Below are positions 8,472 to 16,602 of a DNA stretch of 64,000 nucleotides, one piece after another. The first letter of the stretch is position 1. Each line of letters begins with the position of its first letter. Source of the stretch: Rhodobiaceae bacterium (GTDB lineage: Bacteria > Pseudomonadota > Alphaproteobacteria > Parvibaculales > Parvibaculaceae); the NCBI GenBank assembly GCA_021404525.1, contig JAAWWE010000001.1:62001-126000 (forward strand). The letters are read 5' to 3'. The notes under the pieces are model-generated. The model was not told the DNA's origin and made no database searches. It was given only the letters and a program-made list of their open reading frames with translations. The position numbers and the translations under genes are program-made.

Positions 8472-10091
8472 CTAGTGCGCAATTCCTTCGGTGCCGCTCG
8501 TGCGCTCCTGGTCTAGTTTTGAAAGCAGATCACAGGCGCTTTGCAGTTCCTCCTTGGAAAGTCCTTCGCTATTTCTGCTGACCCAACCGGCGAGCCACAG
8601 CATCTCTTTGGCAGCGAAGGGCAATTCATTCGCTGCTCTGCTCAGGATACGAAAGCCGATCCGGGCCGCAAGACAGCGGCGGAAGACATCCATACTGGCG
8701 ATGAATGTCTCCACGGTAAGGGCCTGTTCTTCAAGAATGTCCAATCGCTGGTGGGCGGCCTCTTCTGACAGGGCGGCAGGAACTTTTGCATAAACCGACT
8801 CTAGGAAGTTTCTGTCTGCCTGCATTCGTATAAAGGCGGGGTTCATGCGCAGAAGTTTTGCCTGCCATTGAGGTGACGGGCGAGGTGACCAGAGATTGAT
8901 GCTTTCCGCAAGATAGTTCAGCGGCTGTGCAGCATAGTTCAATGAGTAGAAATAGGTCGCCCGTTGGCGGTCCAGCCACTCCATGTAATAGGCGATCCAC
9001 TCCTCGCTCATCTCCTGCAGGGAACCGGTGTTCACAATCAGGTCGACAGGCAGTTTCTCTAATGAAGCGAGATGTGGGATCGGGCAAAGGATCACGCGAA
9101 ACCTGTCTAGCATCTGCTTGTCGATGGGCGCACCGTCCTCGACATAGTGGACGGCCTCAGTCCCAAAAGTTGTCCTGAGAAATACCTCGGCAAAGAAAAG
9201 AGATTCTGGAATATCAGCAATGATGTAGCACTTTGGCTGTGCGATTTTATTGGTGAGCCAAAGTCTCGCTGGCGCACCATAACCGCCTCCGAGTTCCAGA
9301 ATGACATCCGGCTTAGGCAGGAGTGTCAAGCAGCTCAGAATGACCCGGCTGAGATAGGGTACAATATTGCTGACACGCCGCCCGGCAAGCTGGATCTGCG
9401 TCCCACCGCTCGAATGAGGAGGGTCGTCAAATGCATCAAGCCGGTCTGCGAATTGAGGGAATTCACCGCGCAGCTCTTGTTCGTAAAGGGAGTGATGGCG
9501 GAGCATTTGAGCTGCTGAAGAACGATGCTCAAATCCCACATTTTCCTGCGCAAAGCGGAGTACAGAAACCGGGTCTTCCAGTCCATCTATGTCGCGTCTC
9601 GTGCGCTCGGCATATTCGTTCCAGCGAATGCCGTAGGTGGGCAGCTCATTAGACTGTGGGTCGTGGGATGCTTGTGCAAGGTTCCGTTTCGCAGTTTTTA
9701 CATTCTCGTAGTCCGCTGATGTTGGTGCAGGCAGCACCTCCTCATGCTGGTCTTGGATCAGAGCGGCCATTGAAACAATCGAATAGCGATCAAGCAGGGC
9801 GGGGTCTTCAGGGTTGGTGGCCACATTGTGCCGAAGGGCCGCAAGCTCCAGCTCAGGTTCAATTGGTTTATTTTGCTCCATTAAAACGGTAGCCAGCTGG
9901 AATGCCAGGTCGTCGCGTGTCGGGTCGTTCTCTAGATAGTACCGCAGAGATATTTCCCGGACATTCAGCGGGACTTCAGAACCGCTTTTTAGAAGCAGCG
10001 CCCCAAGCTTCAGCGCAGCTTCTGCGTCATCTGGGTTGCCTTCAAGCCGTTTGAACAGTTTTTTTACCTTTGGATTCTGGTCACGGTTCAT
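8472..10091 (-). CDS. Putative sugar O-methyltransferase (NanM-like) with N-terminal 37-residue repeats
   Basis: The protein has about 539 residues counted from the ATG at 10091; an in-frame start at 10151 adds 20 residues without support. The C-terminal 400 residues contain ILELGGGYGAPARLW (SAM loop), IIADIPESLFFAE and NTGSLQEMSEEW, a pattern I associate with the putative sugar O-methyltransferase family of NanM type. Residues 39-75 and 76-112 are two 37-residue repeats (VPLNVREISL...NDPTRDDL and IEPELELAAL...NPEDPALL). They match those of the TylF-like neighbour, with a half copy before them. The genes converge with a 6-bp gap. A shared targeting or docking module on two methyltransferases is the simplest reading. 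Confidence 0.75.
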   Translation of the reverse strand: MNRDQNPKVKKLFKRLEGNPDDAEAALKLGALLLKSGSEVPLNVREISLRYYLENDPTRDDLAFQLATVLMEQNKPIEPELELAALRHNVATNPEDPALLDRYSIVSMAALIQDQHEEVLPAPTSADYENVKTAKRNLAQASHDPQSNELPTYGIRWNEYAERTRRDIDGLEDPVSVLRFAQENVGFEHRSSAAQMLRHHSLYEQELRGEFPQFADRLDAFDDPPHSSGGTQIQLAGRRVSNIVPYLSRVILSCLTLLPKPDVILELGGGYGAPARLWLTNKIAQPKCYIIADIPESLFFAEVFLRTTFGTEAVHYVEDGAPIDKQMLDRFRVILCPIPHLASLEKLPVDLIVNTGSLQEMSEEWIAYYMEWLDRQRATYFYSLNYAAQPLNYLAESINLWSPRPSPQWQAKLLRMNPAFIRMQADRNFLESVYAKVPAALSEEAAHQRLDILEEQALTVETFIASMDVFRRCLAARIGFRILSRAANELPFAAKEMLWLAGWVSRNSEGLSKEELQSACDLLSKLDQERTSGTEGIAH

Positions 10092-10584
10092 GGCTGAATT
10101 CCTAGTGCTTGATCTGTCGACATTAAGATATTGGTTTGAACCAAGTTGCAACCCGCCGCCCGCACGATTTACCAGAATTGAGGTAGCGAATGGGACAGTC
10201 AGGCAGCGATGCTGAAGTCACTTGAGATTGTGGTGATTTGAGGTGAGCTCACGCCAAACCGCCGCAGGCTGCTGTGCCGGAGCCGACGGCGTCCAAATTA
10301 GCGTTTTGAGCGGTCTAGTTTTTATGTTCCGACACTGTACCCCAGGACAAAAATGGGGTAGCTAGACGGATTGGTGCGGTTCGTCCGGTTGGGGGCAAAA
10401 GCCGTACTTAAGGTGTATAGTGTCATTGAGGGGCGTACCGCGCGACTAAATCTCCAAAACGAGCGCTTTTCAGCACAAAGCTGGCGTGTTGGGTTTGCTT
10501 TTGGCCCGCATTCATTGTCTTTATGCGCTTCGGTGAACGTGTGATTCTGACAAGTGCGATGCCAAATACTGGTGGGTGAGGGAA
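10092..10584. promoter_or_regulatory. 493-bp divergent intergenic region
   Basis: This gap lies between the NanM-like gene (minus) and the long sugar-nucleotide operon (plus) and should hold both promoters. I found no gene, tRNA or repeat family. One inverted repeat, TACCCC at 10338-10343 and GGGGTA at 10355-10360, is the only structure of note. Short open frames here have no ribosome site and look random. Confidence 0.4.
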
Positions 10585-11526
10585 ATGAATATCTTTGTAA
10601 CTGGTGCATGCGGATACAAAGGGACTGTTCTGGTTCCGAAATTGTTGGCCGCTGGGCACAGCGTCCGCGCGTTTGATATCCAGTGGTTCGGCAATTTTCT
10701 GCAGGAACATCCTAACCTTGAAGTGGTGAAGGGCGATGTCCGCAATATTGATGAGATCAACCTGGATGGGATTGATGCGATCATTCATCTTTCCAGCGTT
10801 GCCAACGACCCTTGCGGTGACTTGGACCCGAAACTGACTTGGGAAATCAGCTGCCTTGCCACCATGCAGCTCGCCGACAAAGCGGCCCGGTCTGGCATCA
10901 AACGGTTCATCTATGCATCGTCCGGCAGTGTTTACGGTGTCAAAGACGAAGACCAGGTTACAGAAGATTTAGAGCTGTTCCCGATCTCTGAATACAACAA
11001 GACGAAAATGTGTGGAGAACGCATCGTTCTTTCCTATGAAGATCAGATGGTTGTCCAAATCGTCCGGCCGGCGACAGTATGTGGCTATTCCCCCCGCATG
11101 CGTCTCGACGTGTCAGTCAATATGCTTGCAATGCAGGCGCTGACAAATGGAAAGATCACTGTGTTCGGCGGTGAGCAAACCCGCCCCAACATTCACATTG
11201 ATGACATCACCGACCTTTACATGTTCCTGCTGGATAACCCCGAGCATACGGGTGTCTTCAATGCGGGTTTTGAAAACATCTCAATTCTGGATATTGCGGA
11301 GCTCGTGAAGAAACACGTCGACACCGACATTGTTGTTACGCCTTCAAACGATCCCCGGTCCTATCGCGTGAATTCAGATCGTCTTCTGGCAACCGGGTTC
11401 CGACCAAAGAAGACGGTCGAAGACGCGGTCAAAGAAATTATCGGGCTGCACAGTCAGGGTGTCCTGAAAAATGACGACAATTTCCACAATCTGAAGTGGA
11501 TGCAGGAGAAAGTGCTCAATCAATGA
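10585..11526 (+). CDS. NAD-dependent epimerase/dehydratase (extended SDR)
   Basis: The protein has 313 residues with FVTGACGYKG as nucleotide-binding loop, YASSGSVYG with the catalytic Ser, and YNKTK as YxxxK, an intact extended-SDR active site like UDP-glucose 4-epimerases. The ATG at 10585 is preferred to a GTG at 10576 because GAGGGA lies just before it and the Rossmann strand follows at once. Its TGA overlaps the ATG of the isomerase gene by 4 nt. As first gene of the operon it may epimerise or oxidise the sugar nucleotide made by the downstream heptose-type enzymes. The exact substrate is not readable. Confidence 0.82.
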   Translation: MNIFVTGACGYKGTVLVPKLLAAGHSVRAFDIQWFGNFLQEHPNLEVVKGDVRNIDEINLDGIDAIIHLSSVANDPCGDLDPKLTWEISCLATMQLADKAARSGIKRFIYASSGSVYGVKDEDQVTEDLELFPISEYNKTKMCGERIVLSYEDQMVVQIVRPATVCGYSPRMRLDVSVNMLAMQALTNGKITVFGGEQTRPNIHIDDITDLYMFLLDNPEHTGVFNAGFENISILDIAELVKKHVDTDIVVTPSNDPRSYRVNSDRLLATGFRPKKTVEDAVKEIIGLHSQGVLKNDDNFHNLKWMQEKVLNQ

Positions 11527-12113
11527 CCAGTAAGTCCGGACATATTGAGCATTTTGCGAACTACAGTAGAAATCTAAGTAAGACTCTCGAAGAGTTTGAC
11601 TGGACACCGGTCGGAGAACTCGCCGATGACCTGCTGGAATGTTGCAAGAATGGTAACCACCTTTACATCGCAGGTAATGGCGGAAGTGCAGGCAATGCGA
11701 TCCACCTTGCAAACGATTTTTTGTATGGCGTATCAAAAGTCGCGGGCAAAGGCTTGCGGGTCACGGCTCTTCCAGCAAATCCGGCAGTGCTGACTTGCTT
11801 GGCGAACGATGAAGGCTATGACCAGATTTATTCGCTTCAGTTGGGAATTCTTGCAAACCCCGGCGACGTGTTGGTCGTTCTCTCAGGCAGCGGAAATTCA
11901 CCGAACATCCTGCGGGTGCTCGAAGAAGCCAAAGAAAAGGGCGTCAAGTCTTACGCCATTTTGGGGTATAGCGGCGGTAAGGCAAAAGAACTAGCGGACG
12001 TCCCCATCCATTTTGCCATAGACGACATGCAGATCGCAGAAGACACTCAGCTGATTATCGGCCACATGCTGATGCAATGGCTCTATGCGAACCGCTCTGA
12101 GTTCATTGGGTAA
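11523..12113 (+). CDS. Phosphosugar isomerase, GmhA-like (SIS domain)
   Basis: The protein of about 196 residues has a SIS fold. It contains AGNGGSAGNAIHLANDF, LSGSGNSPNIL and IAEDTQLIIGHML, which align with the phosphate loops and C-terminal catalytic helix of sedoheptulose-7-phosphate isomerase. GmhA turns sedoheptulose 7-phosphate into D-glycero-D-manno-heptose 7-phosphate. The His of GHML aligns with the catalytic His180 of the E. coli enzyme. The position of Glu65 reads Asp here (HLAND versus HFAEE), a conservative change that may alter the substrate. Start at 11523 gives an ATGA overlap with the SDR. It is the first committed heptose-type step of the operon. Confidence 0.82.
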   Translation: MTSKSGHIEHFANYSRNLSKTLEEFDWTPVGELADDLLECCKNGNHLYIAGNGGSAGNAIHLANDFLYGVSKVAGKGLRVTALPANPAVLTCLANDEGYDQIYSLQLGILANPGDVLVVLSGSGNSPNILRVLEEAKEKGVKSYAILGYSGGKAKELADVPIHFAIDDMQIAEDTQLIIGHMLMQWLYANRSEFIG

Positions 12114-12131
12114 AAAGACAGGTAAGTTCAA

Positions 12132-13124
12132 GTGACCGGCAAATTTCTCATTCTGGGCGCGAATTCTTTTTCGGGCGCAACCTTCGCTGATTTTGTGGCG
12201 GAGCAGGGCATCGGTGTCATTGCAACGAGTCGCTCCGAGCAGTCGGCCTCAGCGTTTCTCCCTTATACATGGACAAAGCGACAGGGCACGGTTCGCTTTG
12301 AGACAGTGGATTTGAACCACGACTTAGACAAGCTCGATGCGATCCTGAAGTCCGATCGTCCCACCCATGTTGTGAATTTTGCCGCCCAGAGCATGGTCGG
12401 GCAGAGCTGGGAAAACCCAGATCATTGGATGATGACAAACGTCGTTTCGACAGTGCGGTTGCATGAGCTTCTTCGCAGATGTGACTGGTTGGAGCGCTAT
12501 GTCCACGTGACAACACCTGAAGTTTACGGCAGCACCGATGGTTGGGTGAAGGAAGACACGCCATTCAACCCAAGCACTCCCTACGCGGTATCGAGGGCAG
12601 CGGCCGACATGAGTCTGCGCACTTATGTTGACCAGTACGACTTTCCGGCAGTGTCCACGCGTGCGGCTAATGTGTTTGGGCCTGGCCAGCAACTCTACCG
12701 AATTATTCCACGCACAATTTTGGCAGGCATTGCAGGTAAGAAGATGACGCTGGATGGAGGTGGTGTCTCGACACGATCTTTCATAACCATGAGAGATGTG
12801 TCAGACGCAACCTTGAAGGTCGCGCTATCAGGCAAGGTTGGGGATACGTATCACATCTCGACAGACCGCATGGTCTCTATTCGTGAGCTTGTTGAAAAGA
12901 TTTTTGACGATCTGGGTGCTGACTTCGACAGCCTGGTTACAATCGGACCTGAGCGTCCTGGTAAAGACAGCGCCTACATGTTGGATAGCGGCAAGATTAG
13001 ATCGGAGCTTGGGTGGTCAGATCAGGAAACGCTTGAGGACGGAATTGCCCAAACTGTGGAGTGGGCTAACAGGTTCAAAGATGAGTTGGTCGCGACAAAC
13101 CCGGACTATGTCCACAAACCTTGA
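12132..13124 (+). CDS. RmlB/Gmd-like NAD-dependent sugar-nucleotide dehydratase or epimerase
   Basis: The 330-residue extended SDR resembles dTDP-glucose and GDP-mannose 4,6-dehydratases. It has ILGANSFSGATF as nucleotide loop, NFAAQSMVGQSWENP, TTPEVYGS (TxxEVYG, as in dehydratases) and RSFITMRDVSDA. The YxxxK motif reads YAVSR: the catalytic Lys position is Arg, confirmed by the codons TAC GCG GTA TCG AGG. The start is GTG with AGG 9 nt upstream. If active, it could make a 4-keto-6-deoxy sugar nucleotide; if not, it may be a lower-activity epimerase or an altered chemistry. It lies between the isomerase and the split transketolase. Confidence 0.78.
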   Translation: MTGKFLILGANSFSGATFADFVAEQGIGVIATSRSEQSASAFLPYTWTKRQGTVRFETVDLNHDLDKLDAILKSDRPTHVVNFAAQSMVGQSWENPDHWMMTNVVSTVRLHELLRRCDWLERYVHVTTPEVYGSTDGWVKEDTPFNPSTPYAVSRAAADMSLRTYVDQYDFPAVSTRAANVFGPGQQLYRIIPRTILAGIAGKKMTLDGGGVSTRSFITMRDVSDATLKVALSGKVGDTYHISTDRMVSIRELVEKIFDDLGADFDSLVTIGPERPGKDSAYMLDSGKIRSELGWSDQETLEDGIAQTVEWANRFKDELVATNPDYVHKP

Positions 13125-13166
13125 AACCCGGGTACCTAAAAGCTTGAAAGTCAGTTGGGGAATAAT

Positions 13167-13997
13167 ATGAGCGAAGTTCAATTGGACGTTGGGGCTTTGG
13201 CCCGCCACGCCGCAGAGTTGCGAGGGCAGGTGGTGACATTGTCACATCAAGCGAAAACAGCTCACTTGGGCTCATCGCTTTCCTGCGCTGATATCGTGGC
13301 CGCCGCTTATTGGCACGTTCTCAACATTGATCCGGCAAAGCCCGACGACCCTGATCGTGATCGGTTTATCCTGTCCAAGGGACATGCGGCGATGACGCTC
13401 TATTCGATCCTGGCGGCACGCGGGTTTTTCCCGGAGGCGCTTCTGGACACGTACAACAAAGATGGTGGGAAACTTGCTGAGCATCCACCAGCAAACGGTC
13501 TGCCGGGCGTGGAAGCGGCGACCGGATCGCTAGGCCATGGATTACCTATCGGCGCTGGCATGGCGCTGTCTGGTAAGATGAAAGGCCAATCCTATCGGGT
13601 CTATTGCTTGCTCTCAGATGGAGAGTGCAATGAGGGCTCGGTATGGGAAGCGGCGATGTTTGCTGCAGCTCAAAAGCTGGATAATCTCTGCGTTATCGTT
13701 GACTACAACAAATGGCAGGCAACCGGTCGCTCAAACGAGACACTCGCTCTCGCGCCTCTCAGAGACAAATGGGAAGCGTTTGGGTGGGATGCCCATGAGA
13801 TTGACGGCCACGACATTGGTGATGTCGCCAAGCGCATGGTCAACGTGCCAAACGGGTCATCCAAACCTGTCGCGCTTATCGCCAACACAGTAAAGGGCAA
13901 GGGTGTGTCCTTTATGGAAGACGACAATAACTGGCATTATCGGGCCCCCACCGCGGAAGAGCTCGACCAAGCTTTTGTGGAGTTAGGCCTCAAATGA
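13167..13997 (+). CDS. Transketolase-like enzyme, N-terminal (ThDP-binding) subunit
   Basis: The protein of about 276 residues corresponds to the first third of transketolase. It has LSKGHAAM, TGSLGHGL and the thiamin-diphosphate motif SDGECNEGSVWEA...NLCVIVDYN, where the usual GDG reads SDG. The ATG at 13167 follows GGGGA; a TTG at 13155 is less likely. Its stop overlaps the start of the next gene, which encodes the rest of the enzyme, so they should form an alpha2beta2 complex. Split transketolases are known in bacteria both for pentose metabolism and inside secondary-sugar clusters. The tight operon with heptose-type genes suggests dedicated two-carbon transfer for this glycan. Confidence 0.88.
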   Translation: MSEVQLDVGALARHAAELRGQVVTLSHQAKTAHLGSSLSCADIVAAAYWHVLNIDPAKPDDPDRDRFILSKGHAAMTLYSILAARGFFPEALLDTYNKDGGKLAEHPPANGLPGVEAATGSLGHGLPIGAGMALSGKMKGQSYRVYCLLSDGECNEGSVWEAAMFAAAQKLDNLCVIVDYNKWQATGRSNETLALAPLRDKWEAFGWDAHEIDGHDIGDVAKRMVNVPNGSSKPVALIANTVKGKGVSFMEDDNNWHYRAPTAEELDQAFVELGLK

Positions 13998-14920
13998 GAA
14001 ACGCATTCGCAGATGAACTAACAAAACTGGGCGACACAAATCCTGAGCTGGTGATGCTGTCCGGAGATATAGGCAACCGGCTCTTCGACAAATTCAAGGC
14101 TGCTCATCCAGAGCGTTTCTACAATTGTGGTGTTGCTGAAGCCAACATGATCGGTGTTGCAGCAGGCATGGCGATGTCCGGTTACCGTCCGGTCGCTTAT
14201 ACAATTACGCCCTTCGTAACAACACGCTGTCTCGAACAGATCAGAGTTGATGTCTGCTACCATGAAGTGCCGGTGACGATCGTCGCTGTTGGCGCTGGCT
14301 TGGCTTATGCGGGTCTTGGTCCAACCCACCATGCATGTGAAGACATCTCCTTCTTGCGGTCACTGCCGAACATGTCGGTGATCTGCCCAGGCGATGCCTG
14401 GGAGGTGCGTGCCGCGCTGCGAGCAACCATGGATCAGGACAAACCAGTATACATTCGGATGGGCAAGAAGGGTGAACCTGTGGTTCATGACGGCGTCCCA
14501 GCTGACTTCGCAATCGGCAAAGCCCTGACAATCCGCAAGGGTGAAGATGTTGCCCTCCTATCGACGGGCAACATGTTGCCAGAGGCTTTGGCGACGGCTG
14601 ATCTCTTGGCGACGAAGGGAATATCGTCAAAGGTTGTAAGTTTTCACACGGTCAAACCGCTTGATGAAGCTTGTCTCGAAGAGGCTTTCAGCTCCTTCAA
14701 GCTTGTTGCGACAATGGAAGAACACAGTTTAATCGGTGGTCTTGGTGCGGCGGTTGCGGAATGGCTAGCAGACCGTGGAATGCCCACAGAGAAGTTGACG
14801 CGCTTTGCAACGCCGGATGACTTCTTTCGCCTGTCAGGCGAACAGGACTTCGCGCGGGAACAACTAAACCTAACCGCACCGCAAATGTCGCAGCAATTGG
14901 CTGACAAACTTAACTCCTAA
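13994..14920 (+). CDS. Transketolase-like enzyme, C-terminal subunit
   Basis: The 308-residue protein covers the pyrimidine-binding and C-terminal domains of transketolase: MLSGDIG near residue 21, RFYNCGVAEANMIGVAAGMA with the catalytic Glu, the ITPFVTTRCLEQIRVD helix, GPTHHACEDISFLR, and a C-terminal domain from about 190. It overlaps the N-terminal subunit gene by 4 nt (ATGA), the usual sign of a stoichiometric pair. The complex would move a two-carbon ketol unit between ketose and aldose phosphates or, in a glycan pathway, onto or off an unusual sugar. The acceptor is unknown. Confidence 0.88.
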   Translation: MRNAFADELTKLGDTNPELVMLSGDIGNRLFDKFKAAHPERFYNCGVAEANMIGVAAGMAMSGYRPVAYTITPFVTTRCLEQIRVDVCYHEVPVTIVAVGAGLAYAGLGPTHHACEDISFLRSLPNMSVICPGDAWEVRAALRATMDQDKPVYIRMGKKGEPVVHDGVPADFAIGKALTIRKGEDVALLSTGNMLPEALATADLLATKGISSKVVSFHTVKPLDEACLEEAFSSFKLVATMEEHSLIGGLGAAVAEWLADRGMPTEKLTRFATPDDFFRLSGEQDFAREQLNLTAPQMSQQLADKLNS

Positions 14921-14936
14921 AAATATTGGGGATCCG

Positions 14937-15977
14937 ATGAAAACCGAAGCAGCCATCCTGGTGGATACGGCCAAGCCACTTGAGCTTGTGGAAATTGAAA
15001 CACCCGCACTGAAACCAGGCCAGGTTTTGGTGGAGGTCACCTATTCAGGCGCTTGCCATACTCAGGTGCTGGAAGCCCGCGGACATCGCGGTGAAGATAA
15101 GTGGCTGCCTCACTGTCTGGGCCATGAAGGCACGGGGCGTGTCCTGGAAACAGGTGCTGGTGTTAGCAAAGTGTCAGCTGATGACAAAGTCGTTCTTTCG
15201 TGGATCAAGGGAACAGGCATCGAAGCTGGCGGCGCCGTTTACAATTGGGATGGCAAGAACGTGAACTCCGGCGGGGTGACAACTTTTCAGCGTCATGCCG
15301 TTGTCAGCGAGAACCGCCTGACACTTCTGCCGAGCCACCTGCCAGAGCAGCTTTCCATTCTGCTGGGGTGCGCAGCGCCAACCGGTATGGGGGCAATTTT
15401 GAATGTTGCCAACGTTCGCCCTGGCGATGCGGTTGCAGTGTTCGGTACCGGCGGAGTTGGCTTGAACGCGTGTATGGCAGCAGCTTTTTCGGGCGGCATA
15501 CCGGTGATTGGTGTGGACCCCGTAGCATCGCGCCGTGAATTTGCGCTCGCGTTTGGCTGCACCCATGTAATCGACCCTGCGGAGGGCGATGTTTTGGATC
15601 AGATTAAGGAAATCGTTCCAGGCGGTGTGGATGTTGCGATTGAAGCAACCGGCATTCCAGCGGTCATGTCGGATGCGGTGAATTCCACACGGCAGCAAGG
15701 CGGCCGGGCGGTTGTTATCGGTAATGCAAAGCACGGACAGGACCTGACGCTGCAACCTGGTGTTTTCAATCAGGGCAAAAGCCTGCTCGGCACCTGGGGT
15801 GGCGACAGTGATCCGGATCGGGACTATGGGCGCTTTGCCAAGCTTCTGGGCGCTGGCCGGTTCCCGGTTGAGACGCTCCTCTCTGACGCCTATTCGCTGG
15901 CTCAAGCAGATCAGGCACTCACAGATCTGGAGGCCGGAACAATCGGTCGTCCGCTGATCGATATGTCCATCCGTTGA
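14937..15977 (+). CDS. Zinc-dependent alcohol dehydrogenase (MDR family)
   Basis: The 346-residue medium-chain dehydrogenase has catalytic zinc ligands in SGACHTQ (Cys), GHEGTG (His-Glu) and GCAAPTG (Cys), and a Rossmann loop VFGTGGVGLNA. Its layout is closest to class III alcohol dehydrogenases. The structural-zinc loop, where four cysteines normally sit, reads KGTGIEAGGAVYNWDGKN with no Cys, so that site is lost. It is 16 nt after the split transketolase and probably reduces or oxidises a sugar or sugar phosphate in the same path. A housekeeping formaldehyde role is unlikely given the operon and the missing zinc site. Confidence 0.85.
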   Translation: MKTEAAILVDTAKPLELVEIETPALKPGQVLVEVTYSGACHTQVLEARGHRGEDKWLPHCLGHEGTGRVLETGAGVSKVSADDKVVLSWIKGTGIEAGGAVYNWDGKNVNSGGVTTFQRHAVVSENRLTLLPSHLPEQLSILLGCAAPTGMGAILNVANVRPGDAVAVFGTGGVGLNACMAAAFSGGIPVIGVDPVASRREFALAFGCTHVIDPAEGDVLDQIKEIVPGGVDVAIEATGIPAVMSDAVNSTRQQGGRAVVIGNAKHGQDLTLQPGVFNQGKSLLGTWGGDSDPDRDYGRFAKLLGAGRFPVETLLSDAYSLAQADQALTDLEAGTIGRPLIDMSIR

Positions 15978-15990
15978 CAGAGACCTCGGC

Positions 15991-16596
15991 ATGCGCATTG
16001 GCATAGACTTCGACAATACCATCGCTTGTTATGATGGTGTGTTCCATCGCGCAGCGGTGGAGCGCGGGCTGATTGAAGAAAAGCTGGGGACTGACAAGAA
16101 TACAGTCCGGAACTATTTGCGCGAAATTGGCAAAGAAGATGATTGGACGGAATTGCAGGGTTACGTCTATGGCGCCCGCATGGATCTGGTTGCGGTCTAT
16201 GAAGGGTTTCTTTCTTTTGTGAAGCAGGCGCGTCAACTGGACCATGATCTTGTGATCATTAGCCACAAGACGCGTAAGCCATTCATGGGACCGCCTTACG
16301 ATCTTCATGATGCGGCCCGATCTTTCTTGGAAGCTCAGAATGTTGTGTCGCCAGAGCATGTGCCCAATGTCTTCTTTGAACTCACGCTGGACGAAAAGGT
16401 GGCGCGCATCAGATCAGAAGGCTGCGATATTTTTATTGACGATCTTCCGGAATTGCTGGGGCACCAGCAGTTCCCCCGGCAGGTTCGTGGATTGTTGTTT
16501 GACCCGGCTGACCATTTCCCAGGCGGCGTCGCCAATGGTGTGACATACGAAGTTCATCCAGACTGGAAGAGCATTTCCCAGACTTTGTTGGGCTGA
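15991..16596 (+). CDS. HAD-superfamily hydrolase
   Basis: The 201-residue protein starts with GIDFDNTIACYD, the DxDxT nucleophile motif of the HAD fold. IISHKT near residue 90 is motif II with its Thr/Ser and Lys, and FIDDLPELL is motif IV with paired Asp. It is 13 nt after the dehydrogenase and 6 nt before the kinase-like gene, clearly in the operon. Likely activity: phosphatase on a phosphosugar intermediate. The operon end has a second, GmhB-type HAD phosphatase, so the two probably act at different steps. Confidence 0.78.
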   Translation: MRIGIDFDNTIACYDGVFHRAAVERGLIEEKLGTDKNTVRNYLREIGKEDDWTELQGYVYGARMDLVAVYEGFLSFVKQARQLDHDLVIISHKTRKPFMGPPYDLHDAARSFLEAQNVVSPEHVPNVFFELTLDEKVARIRSEGCDIFIDDLPELLGHQQFPRQVRGLLFDPADHFPGGVANGVTYEVHPDWKSISQTLLG

Positions 16597-16602
16597 AGAC
16601 TA

